NCBI GenBank assembly: GCA_026708325.1
Contig: JAPOVC010000026.1
Coordinates: 62,001 to 126,000 of the forward strand
Direction of reading: 5' to 3'
Length of the DNA stretch: 64,000 bases
DNA from: Anaerolineaceae bacterium
GTDB lineage: Bacteria; Chloroflexota; Anaerolineae; Aggregatilineales; Phototrophicaceae
Numbering within the stretch: the first letter of the stretch is position 1; every line of letters begins with the position of its first letter. The notes under the pieces are model-generated. The model was not told the origin of the DNA. It saw only the letters and a list, made by a program, of their open reading frames with translations, and did no database searches. Positions 46,559 through 53,502 of the stretch are shown here, in pieces. Made by a program: the position numbers and the translations under genes.

Positions 46559-48049
46559 ATGAAGATCCAGGTCAATTCAGGGACTCTGAAGGGTCGCCCT
46601 ACAGGCGTCCATATACTCCTGGTCGTTGAAGGCGAAAACCCTGTGGACCAATGCCACCCTTCGCTGGCCGGCCCGCTCACTTCGCTGCTTGCGTGCGGCG
46701 ACTTCAAGGGCGCGACGGGTCAGGTCAACACGCTCTACCCGGCACAACCGGGACCCCGTCTGATTTTGGCCGGTCTGGGGCCGTCGCAGACGCTGGCTTC
46801 CTCCTGCATCCGCCGGGCAATGGCCCAGGCCATTCGCGCCGCCCGCGAGACCGCTACGGATGAATTGACACTGCAATTGCCACGCTGCCTGCCCGCTGCC
46901 CTTTCTGCCGAAGCCGCGTGCGAAGGCGCGCTGCTGGGCGGCTATCGCTTTCACCGCTTCGACATCCCAGGCTACAACCCGGAATCACCGCCCGGTCTGG
47001 AAGTCCTTGTAGACAGCGATCAGGACATTGACGCGGCCCACGAGGGCGCCGGAATCGGAAGCGCGATCGCCGCGGCTGCCTGTCTGGCACGCGACCTGGT
47101 GAATACACCGGCCAACTACTGCACGCCGGCTCACCTGGCCGAGGCGGCAGCTGCCATTCCCGGGCTTCGAATCGTCGTTCTGGAACGCAACGACATGGAA
47201 AGCCTGGGCATGGGTTCCCTGCTGGGCGTCGCCCAGGGAAGTGAAACGCCACCGAAGTTCATCATCATGGAACACAATGCCGAACGGACTGACTCGCTGG
47301 ACACCCTGGTGCTGGCCGGCAAGGGCATAACCTTCGACACGGGCGGTTACAGCATGAAGAGCGTCACGGGCATGGTCGGCATGAAGAGCGACATGGGCGG
47401 CGGCGCGGCTGTCATCGGCGCCATGCAGGCCATCTCCGCCCTGCAGCCGGAGCTGCACGTGGTGGGGCTTGTGCCGGCCGTTGACAACCTGGTCAGCGCG
47501 CAGGCCATCCGCCCGCAGGACGTGCTGGTGGCCAGCAACGGCCTCAGTATAGAGATTATCAGCACGGACGCCGAAGGCCGCCTGATTCTTGCGGACGCCC
47601 TGGTGTACGCCGGGCGCTACGAACCGGCCGCCGTCATTGACATCGCCACGCTCACCGGTTCCTGCGTAACCGCCCTTGGCAGCGCAGCCGCCGGACTGTT
47701 CAGCAACCACGACGGCTTGCGCGATGATCTGCTGGCGGCTGCCAGTCGCAGCGAGGAACGCCTGTGGCCCCTGCCCCTGTTTCCGGACTACGACAAGGCG
47801 CTGGAATCCCAGGTGGCGGACTTGCGGAACAGTGCAGCGCCCTCAATCGGCGTCGGGACGTCGGCGGCCTTCCTGCAACGTTTCACAACTTGCCCGGCCT
47901 GGGCCCACCTGGACATCGCCGGCGTGGTGGGCATTGAAGGCCTGGGCAGCATCGACCGTAGCAACCCCCTGTTGCCGGAGAAGGGCGCGACGGGTTTCGG
48001 CGCACGCCTCTTCGTTGACCTGGTGCGTCACTGGCGCTCGCCAGTCTGA
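46559..48049 (+). CDS. pepA: Leucyl aminopeptidase (M17 family)
   Basis: 496-residue cytosolic metalloaminopeptidase. The C-terminal catalytic domain shows the metal and catalytic residues in VLAGKGITFDTGGYSMKS, GMKSDMGGGAAVIGAM and the signature STDAEGRLILADAL, where the usual first residue Asn is Ser. The N-terminal domain is divergent, as common in this family. It releases N-terminal residues in peptide turnover. GAGGTG lies upstream of the ATG. Its 3' end overlaps the convergent DJ-1/PfpI gene by 22 nt. Confidence 0.93.
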   Translation: MKIQVNSGTLKGRPTGVHILLVVEGENPVDQCHPSLAGPLTSLLACGDFKGATGQVNTLYPAQPGPRLILAGLGPSQTLASSCIRRAMAQAIRAARETATDELTLQLPRCLPAALSAEAACEGALLGGYRFHRFDIPGYNPESPPGLEVLVDSDQDIDAAHEGAGIGSAIAAAACLARDLVNTPANYCTPAHLAEAAAAIPGLRIVVLERNDMESLGMGSLLGVAQGSETPPKFIIMEHNAERTDSLDTLVLAGKGITFDTGGYSMKSVTGMVGMKSDMGGGAAVIGAMQAISALQPELHVVGLVPAVDNLVSAQAIRPQDVLVASNGLSIEIISTDAEGRLILADALVYAGRYEPAAVIDIATLTGSCVTALGSAAAGLFSNHDGLRDDLLAAASRSEERLWPLPLFPDYDKALESQVADLRNSAAPSIGVGTSAAFLQRFTTCPAWAHLDIAGVVGIEGLGSIDRSNPLLPEKGATGFGARLFVDLVRHWRSPV

Positions 48050-48651
48050 TTCACCCGCCCCTCCGGCCAGTAATCATATTCCATGTGCCTTGCGGTCCGG
48101 GCCGCATGTTCGCTGCCCAACAATCGCTCAACGACGTGCAATGACATGTCTATTCCCGCGGAGATGCCGGCAGACGTGATGAGTCGTCCGTTGTCGACAT
48201 AGCGCGTATCTTCCAGTACGTGCGTAGACGGCGCCAGGCACGCCAGCAAGTCCAGCGAGCCCCAATGGGTCGTCGCGCTCAAGCCCTCCAGCAAACCCGC
48301 CTGCGCCAGCAACAGGGAACCGGTACACACCGACAGCGTCATTTCACAGCGCAAATCCTGTTCACGAATCCAGTCAAGCAAGGCTGTGTCCTTCAGCAAG
48401 GGCCGCGTACCCTGCCCGCCCGGGACGATCAGCAAATCCGGTGGGGGACAATTTTCCAGCGAGAAGTCAGGATTCACGCTAAGGCCATTGCGGGCGATGA
48501 CCGGACCCGCCACATGGGCCACCGTGCAGACACGAAAGGGCGGCGGATCGCTGCGGCTTGAGGCGACGGAAAACACTTCGTAGGGCCCGCAGAAATCCAG
48601 CACTTCCACGTCGTCAAAGATCAGGATGGCCACCACCCGCGTTTCATTCAC
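48028..48651 (-). CDS. DJ-1/PfpI family protein (GlxA-like amidotransferase fold)
   Basis: 207 residues. ILIFDDVEVLDFCGPYEVFS, LLIVPGGQGTRPLL and the nucleophile-elbow Cys in LSVCTGSLLLAQAGLL, followed by TTHWGSLDLLA, match the GlxA-like branch of DJ-1/PfpI, here without a DNA-binding domain. Similar proteins include isonitrile hydratases and glyoxalase-like enzymes; the substrate is unknown. The start is GTG 48651 with GGAAGGAG six nt upstream, overlapping the ogt 3' end by 8 nt. Confidence 0.85.
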   Translation of the reverse strand: MNETRVVAILIFDDVEVLDFCGPYEVFSVASSRSDPPPFRVCTVAHVAGPVIARNGLSVNPDFSLENCPPPDLLIVPGGQGTRPLLKDTALLDWIREQDLRCEMTLSVCTGSLLLAQAGLLEGLSATTHWGSLDLLACLAPSTHVLEDTRYVDNGRLITSAGISAGIDMSLHVVERLLGSEHAARTARHMEYDYWPEGRVNQTGERQ

Positions 48652-49237
48652 AGGGCACTCCTTCCAAAGGCGCGCCTTCCAGACGCAACAACCAGCGCTT
48701 GCTCTCGATTCCCCGCGCCCCACTGTAACCGGTCAGTCGGCCGTCGCTGCCGACGACCCGGTGACAGGGGACCACAATCGGCACTGGATTGCGTCCCAGC
48801 GCCTGGCCCACGGCGCGGCTGGCGCGAGGCGACCCCATCTCGCGGGCGATGTCGCCATAGCTGCGCAGTTCGCCGGCCGGGATGGCGCTGGCCCGACGCA
48901 GTACGCGTTGCTGAAAGCGGGTCATCTCGCCCAAATCGACGGGAAGGCGAAAGCGGACCTGGCAGCCGTCAAAGTAGGCGATGAGTTGCTCCTGCGCCTC
49001 ACGCAGGGCATCGGGGTTGCGCCTCGACCTGGCCCTGGCCGGCAAGCGGGCGCGAAAATTGTCTTCCGAAACGCCAAACGCCAGCCGGCACAGACCCGTC
49101 TCGCTTTGGGCCAGGTAAAGTTGACCCAGGGGCGAGTCTATTTCGGACCACTCCACCAGCGGCGCCGTGCGGGAGAACCAGTTCAGCACACGCTCCCGCG
49201 ATCGATTCATTCCACTTGCACTTGCATTTGCGTTCAT
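48644..49237 (-). CDS. ogt: Methylated-DNA--protein-cysteine methyltransferase
   Basis: 197-residue suicide repair protein removing O6-alkyl groups from guanine. The helix-turn-helix region RASAIPAGELRSYGDIAREM and the acceptor-Cys motif NPVPIVVPCHRVVGSDGRLT are clear, followed by GYSGARGIESKRWLL. An N-terminal extension MNANASASGMNRSRE precedes the family core. The ATG overlaps the sigma-factor stop (ATGA), so repair protein and sigma factor are co-expressed. Confidence 0.94.
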   Translation of the reverse strand: MNANASASGMNRSRERVLNWFSRTAPLVEWSEIDSPLGQLYLAQSETGLCRLAFGVSEDNFRARLPARARSRRNPDALREAQEQLIAYFDGCQVRFRLPVDLGEMTRFQQRVLRRASAIPAGELRSYGDIAREMGSPRASRAVGQALGRNPVPIVVPCHRVVGSDGRLTGYSGARGIESKRWLLRLEGAPLEGVPCE

Positions 49238-49722
49238 GCTTCCTCCAGTTCACGGCGCAGACGACGAACACCCAGCGATACGTTGGCCCTTGCATTTGCC
49301 TCGCTGCAACGCAACACGCATGCCAGTTCCGAGTAGCGCAGTTCATGACCGAAACGCAACAGGACCGCCGCGCGCTGCCGGGGTGGCAACGCGCCAACTT
49401 TCTCCAGCACCAGGGCCAGTTCCTCCCCATGTTCCAGTTGCTCCAGCGCTGTGCGCGCCTCATCCGGCACGTCCAGATCCTCCGGCAAGGGGACCTCCCG
49501 GCGAGCGCTGCGCAAGGCACTCAGGGCGCAGTTGGTGGCGATGCGATAGAGCCAGGCGCGCACGTTGCTGTTTGGGCGCAGACGGTCGAATGCCCCCCAG
49601 GCGCGCAGCCAGGTCTCCTGCGTCAAGTCGGCGGCGTCGGATGTCGAGCCACCTGCCATCCGCCGCAGGTAACGGTAGAGCTCATCGTGGTGAAGTTCGA
49701 TCAGGACTTCGAAGCGGACCAG
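49234..49722 (-). CDS. ECF-type RNA polymerase sigma factor with apparent CTG start
   Basis: 162 residues if begun at CTG 49722. Region 2 reads FEVLIELHHDELYRYLRRMA, then DAADLTQETWLRAWGAFDRL and VRAWLYRIATNCALSALRSA. Region 4 reads LPPRQRAAVLLRFGHELRYS and ANARANVSLGVRRLRREL. No ATG, GTG or TTG exists between an upstream in-frame TAG and the ATG at 49659, and that ATG would cut off the start of region 2. The CTG has AGGGGG eight nt before it. It is coupled to ogt and lacks a recognisable anti-sigma gene, so its signal is unknown; alkylation stress is a guess from context. Confidence 0.82.
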   Translation of the reverse strand: MVRFEVLIELHHDELYRYLRRMAGGSTSDAADLTQETWLRAWGAFDRLRPNSNVRAWLYRIATNCALSALRSARREVPLPEDLDVPDEARTALEQLEHGEELALVLEKVGALPPRQRAAVLLRFGHELRYSELACVLRCSEANARANVSLGVRRLRRELEEA

Positions 49723-49745
49723 GACACATTCCCCCTCTGTTTGTC

Positions 49746-49775
49746 TCTATAACCCACTAGAGGGCCGTTTGTGAA
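49746..49775 (-). promoter_or_regulatory. Candidate promoter of the sigma factor-ogt-PfpI operon
   Basis: On the minus strand TTCACA (forward 49770-49775), an 18-nt spacer and TATAGA (forward 49746-49751) predict a start near 49739, just upstream of the AGGGGG site that serves the CTG at 49722. Confidence 0.4.
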
Positions 49776-49793
49776 AGAAGAGGCTGTCTTCTT
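49775..49793 (-). terminator. Candidate terminator after tyrS
   Basis: AAGAAGA and TCTTCTT form a 7-bp stem around a 5-nt loop; on the minus strand the right arm is T/C-rich (TCTTCTTTC). A second, G/C-rich inverted repeat (GCCGGTGCC/GGCACCGGC, 49814-49844) lies between it and the tyrS stop without a T tract. Either may end tyrS transcription. Confidence 0.35.
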
Positions 49794-49871
49794 GTGCCGC
49801 AAGGCAGCGTCGCGCCGGTGCCACCCCCGTCTTAAGGCACCGGCAGTGCCGTCAGTGAATCGCGTCTGCCG

Positions 49872-51143
49872 TCATTCGGCCAGAGAGAGCGTCCCGTCGT
49901 CCACCAGGCGCACGAAACGACGTTTGCCCACCTGCAACACGGCCGGCAACATGTCCGGAGTCACAATGGCCTGCACGTCGCGGATCTGAACGTCGTTCAG
50001 GCGGACGCCGTTTTGCCTCATCAGGCGCCGCGCCTCGCCCCCACTGTTGACCATGTTCAGGCGGCGCAAAAGATCGAGCACGCGCTCTTCGCCCTGCAGC
50101 GCGACCTCGTCGATTTCCTGGGGAACGCCCCCGCCGCGGAATACGTCATCCCAACGCGCCCGCGCGGCGTCTGCATCGGCCGGGCTGCAGAAGATGCTGA
50201 CGATTTCCTGCGCCAGCTGCAGCTTCACCTCGTTGGGATGCAGACTGCCATCCTGCAGTCCGTCTGCCAGCGCATCCAGCTGCGCCGGCGACCAGCCGAG
50301 AATCAGTTTGTGATAGGCGGGCATGGCCAGGTCCGGCACGCTCATGACCTTGCCAAACATGTCCCAGGGTTCAGCCAGCAAGGGAATGTGGTTGCCCATG
50401 CTCTTGCTCATCTTGGCCTCGCCATCCGTGCCTGGCAACAACTCCCCCATGATGAGCGCGATTTGCGGCTTTTGGCCCAGCGCTTGTTGCAGCTTGCGTC
50501 CGGCGACAAGAATGTTGAAGAGCTGGTCCTGCCCGCCAACCTGAACGTCGGCCTCCTGGGCGACGGCGTCATAGCCCTGCATCAGACCGTAAAAAAGTTC
50601 GTGCAGGAAGATGGGAACGCCCGCATCGAGCCGCTTGCGGAAGTTCTCGCGCACCAGAAATTGCTGCACAGTGAAGTTGCTGGCCAGGCGAATGATGTCC
50701 GCGAAGTCCAGCGGCGACAGCCACTCGTCGTTGTAGCGCACGCGCGTCAGTTGCGGGTCGAGAATTTTAAAGGCCTGCTCGGCGTAAGTGCGGGCATTCT
50801 CCTGCACCTGCTCGCGCGTCAACTGTTCGCGCGCCTCTTCCTTGTCTGAGGGGTCGCCGATCAAACTGGTGAAGGAACCCACCAGAAAGGTCACGTCATG
50901 CCCCAGTTCCTGGAACTGACGCAATTTGCGCATGGTGATGGTATGCCCGAGATGCAGGTCCGAAGTGCGCGGGTCATAGCCGCAGTACACGCGCAGGGGA
51001 CGACCCTCCCGTTCGGCCTCCAGCAGACGCTGGCGAAGTTCCGCGCGCATGGTCTCCGTGGTCTCGGCGTCGCCCGATTCCGCGCCGGACATCAGCACGT
51101 CGACCTGTTCGTCAATCGTTATGGTGGTATTCGCTGTCGTCAC
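49872..51143 (-). CDS. tyrS: Tyrosyl-tRNA synthetase (TyrRS, TyrZ-like)
   Basis: 423-residue class I synthetase. The HIGH-type motif is DLHLGHTITMRKL, tyrosine recognition elements include YDAVAQEADVQVGGQDQLFN, and the KMSKS loop is intact (AKMSKSMGNHIPL). An S4-like RNA-binding domain forms the C-terminus (MVNSGGEARRLMRQNGVRLN). The start is GTG 51143. It probably shares a transcript with glgB, whose stop is 52 nt upstream. Confidence 0.94.
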   Translation of the reverse strand: MTTANTTITIDEQVDVLMSGAESGDAETTETMRAELRQRLLEAEREGRPLRVYCGYDPRTSDLHLGHTITMRKLRQFQELGHDVTFLVGSFTSLIGDPSDKEEAREQLTREQVQENARTYAEQAFKILDPQLTRVRYNDEWLSPLDFADIIRLASNFTVQQFLVRENFRKRLDAGVPIFLHELFYGLMQGYDAVAQEADVQVGGQDQLFNILVAGRKLQQALGQKPQIALIMGELLPGTDGEAKMSKSMGNHIPLLAEPWDMFGKVMSVPDLAMPAYHKLILGWSPAQLDALADGLQDGSLHPNEVKLQLAQEIVSIFCSPADADAARARWDDVFRGGGVPQEIDEVALQGEERVLDLLRRLNMVNSGGEARRLMRQNGVRLNDVQIRDVQAIVTPDMLPAVLQVGKRRFVRLVDDGTLSLAE

Positions 51144-51195
51144 GCTGCGTAAACCTCTCTTCCTGCAGGCGGGGCGAGTATAGCACAGCGCCGTT

Positions 51196-53406
51196 TTAGC
51201 TTTCCGGAATTCGCTGCAACCACATGGCGGACAGTGCCGGCAGGTCCAGCATCAGGCTGAATTCCTGACCGTGGACGGGCCGGGCCTCCGCGTGAAGCGG
51301 GCCGACGGCGCCGGCCCCGCTGCCGCCATATTGCGGATCATCGCTGTTGAGCAAAACGGCATAACTGCCGGCTTGCGCCACGCCAAATCGGTAGTTTCGC
51401 AGGGGCTCGTGGGAAAAGTTGCAGAGCGCCAGCACCGACTCTGCAGGATCGTTGCCCTGGCGGCTCCAGGCCAGCGTACTGTGTTGCGCGTTGTGCACGT
51501 CGATCCAGCGGAAGCCCGCGTCCTCGAAGTCCCGTTGCCACAGCGCCGGCAGCGAGCGGTAGAGATGATTGGCCCGGCGCACCAGCTCATACAGTCCACG
51601 ATGATGCGGCCACTGCAACAGGTTCCAGTCAAGGCCCCGCGTTTCGCTCCATTCCTGCCATTCCCCCAGTTCCAGGCCCATGAAGGCCAGTTTCTTGCCC
51701 GGGTGCGCCAGCATGTACAGGTACAGAGCCCGCAGGGTGGCGAATTGCTGCCACCAGTCGCCGGCCATCTTGCCCAGCATCGATCCCTTCAGATGCACGA
51801 CCTCATCGTGCGAGAAGGGCAAGACGAAATTCTCGCTGAAGGCGTACATCAGGGAAAAGGTGATGCGTTCGTGCAGCAGGTGCCGGTCGGCCGGATGTGC
51901 CCGCAGGTATGCCAGGGTGTCGTTCATCCAGCCCATGTTCCACTTCAGGGTAAAGCCCAGACCGCCGGCGTCCACCGGCAGCGACACGCCGGGCCAGGCG
52001 CTCGATTCCTCGGCGATGGTGATGGCGCCCGGCACCTCTCCGTGCACTGCCACGTTGAAGTCCTGCAAAAAGCGAATGGCGTCAAGGTTTTCGTGGCCGC
52101 CCTCTTCGTTGACCAGCAAATCACTGCCCTCACGCCCGAAATTGAGATACAGCATCGATGACACGGCATCGACCCGCAGACCGTCCACGTGATACGTCCG
52201 CAGCCAGAATAGTGCGTTGGACAAGAGGAAGTTGCGCACTTCGTTGCGGCCGAAGTTGAAAATACGCGTTCCCCACTGCGGTTGTTCGCCCAGGCGCGGA
52301 TCGGCGTGCGAGTAGAGATGCGTGCCGTCAAAGCGGGACAGACCGTGCTCGTCGCGCGGGAAATGCGCCGGAACCCAGTCCAGCAGGACGCCGATCCCCG
52401 CCTGATGACAGGCATCGACAAAGGCCATGAAGTCCTGCGGTTCTCCATAGCGGCTGGACAGGGCATGGTAGCCGCTCACCTGATAGCCCCAGGAGGCGTC
52501 CAGCGGGTGTTCGGCCAGGGGCAAAAACTCCACGTGCGTGTAACCCATGTCACAGAGCCATGGAATCAGTTGCTGCGCCAGTTCCCGAAAGTTAAGCAGG
52601 CTGTTATCGGGATGGCGGCGCCAGGAACCGGCGTGAATCTCATAGATGAGCACCGGACGCCGCAGCAGGGCGTCGACGGAGCGCCTTGCCATCCAGGCCT
52701 CGTCGCCCCAGGCGTATCCACCCAGGTCCGTGACGATGGACGCAGTCTTTGGCCGCAATTCGCTGCGGAAGGCGTAGGGGTCCGCCTTTTGCGCATTGTA
52801 GTTGCCGTAGCCGACGACGTCATATTTGTAGGCCGCGCCGGGGCCGGCCCCGGGCAAAAAGAGTTCGTGAATGCCACTGTCGCCCCGCGGCTGCATGGGG
52901 TGCAAACGGGGGTCCCAGTTGTTGAAATCTCCAACCACGCTGACCCGCCAGGCGTTCGGTGCCCAAACAGCGAAATTGACGCCGGTCACGCCATGGCAGT
53001 TGCGCAGATGGGCGCCAAGTTTCCCGTAGCTGTCGTGCCAGGTCCCCTGGCCGTAGAGATAGCGATCGTAGTCCGTCAGCAGGGCCTCGCGAAAGGCGTA
53101 GGGGTCGGCGAAACGGGAACTCCGGCCCGCCCGGTTTTGTTCCTCGAAGCAGTAGCGCGACCAGTCGCCCTGGACGGTCGCCGTGAAGTATCCGTCCCTC
53201 TGTGTTCGCTGCAGCCGGACGCGCTCGCCAGTTCCTTCGTTGCGGGCGAAGAGTTCCCGGGCCTGCGGGCGAAACGCCCGCAATCGCAGTCGACCTTCGC
53301 CAATCGGCTGCGGCCCCAGGACCTCGAAGGGCTGTCCGCAGCTGCCTTCAGCAAGCGCCGCGACCAGGTCATCCTGCCTGCCGGTTCCCTGCCTGTCGTG
53401 TTCCAT
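51196..53406 (-). CDS. glgB: 1,4-alpha-glucan branching enzyme (GH13)
   Basis: 736-residue glycogen-branching enzyme. An extra N-terminal CBM48-like module (about 1-120) precedes the standard CBM48 (NFAVWAPNAWRVSVVGDFNNW). The GH13 barrel carries the nucleophile Asp413 in GLRVDAVSSM, the acid/base Glu466 in ITIAEESSAWP, and the transition-state Asp in PFSHDEVVHLKGSM. This two-module layout matches the E. coli-type GlgB. No other glycogen genes are here. The ATG at 53406 has no ribosome site and lies one base after the predicted transcription start. Confidence 0.95.
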   Translation of the reverse strand: MEHDRQGTGRQDDLVAALAEGSCGQPFEVLGPQPIGEGRLRLRAFRPQARELFARNEGTGERVRLQRTQRDGYFTATVQGDWSRYCFEEQNRAGRSSRFADPYAFREALLTDYDRYLYGQGTWHDSYGKLGAHLRNCHGVTGVNFAVWAPNAWRVSVVGDFNNWDPRLHPMQPRGDSGIHELFLPGAGPGAAYKYDVVGYGNYNAQKADPYAFRSELRPKTASIVTDLGGYAWGDEAWMARRSVDALLRRPVLIYEIHAGSWRRHPDNSLLNFRELAQQLIPWLCDMGYTHVEFLPLAEHPLDASWGYQVSGYHALSSRYGEPQDFMAFVDACHQAGIGVLLDWVPAHFPRDEHGLSRFDGTHLYSHADPRLGEQPQWGTRIFNFGRNEVRNFLLSNALFWLRTYHVDGLRVDAVSSMLYLNFGREGSDLLVNEEGGHENLDAIRFLQDFNVAVHGEVPGAITIAEESSAWPGVSLPVDAGGLGFTLKWNMGWMNDTLAYLRAHPADRHLLHERITFSLMYAFSENFVLPFSHDEVVHLKGSMLGKMAGDWWQQFATLRALYLYMLAHPGKKLAFMGLELGEWQEWSETRGLDWNLLQWPHHRGLYELVRRANHLYRSLPALWQRDFEDAGFRWIDVHNAQHSTLAWSRQGNDPAESVLALCNFSHEPLRNYRFGVAQAGSYAVLLNSDDPQYGGSGAGAVGPLHAEARPVHGQEFSLMLDLPALSAMWLQRIPES

Positions 53407-53413
53407 GGTCAGG

Positions 53414-53442
53414 ATTATGACGGGCCGCCTTTCCCTTGTGAA
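53414..53442 (-). promoter_or_regulatory. Promoter of glgB, probably giving a leaderless mRNA
   Basis: On the minus strand TTCACA (forward 53437-53442), a 17-nt spacer and CATAAT (forward 53414-53419) place the start one base before the glgB ATG. Its -35 box shares five bases with the alaS -35 box on the other strand. Confidence 0.55.
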
Positions 53443-53464
53443 GAGCAGGCATTTTGCCTATACT
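53436..53464 (+). promoter_or_regulatory. Promoter of alaS
   Basis: TTGTGA (53436-53441), a 17-nt spacer and TATACT (53459-53464) predict a start near 53471. Both hexamers are identical to those of the aldehyde dehydrogenase promoter. Confidence 0.6.
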
Positions 53465-53502
53465 TTTGGCCTGTCAAACCGTCCTCCCCACAAGGTCCCC
53501 CT

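Noticed and set aside
49814..49844. 9-bp G/C inverted repeat after tyrS as an intrinsic terminator
   Set aside because: The stem is strong, but the 13-nt loop and absence of a T tract make it uncertain; mentioned only in the tyrS terminator entry.
52282..53502. In-frame extension of alaS by 407 codons upstream
   Set aside because: It runs antisense to glgB and over both promoters; AlaS homologues begin at the ATG near 53503.
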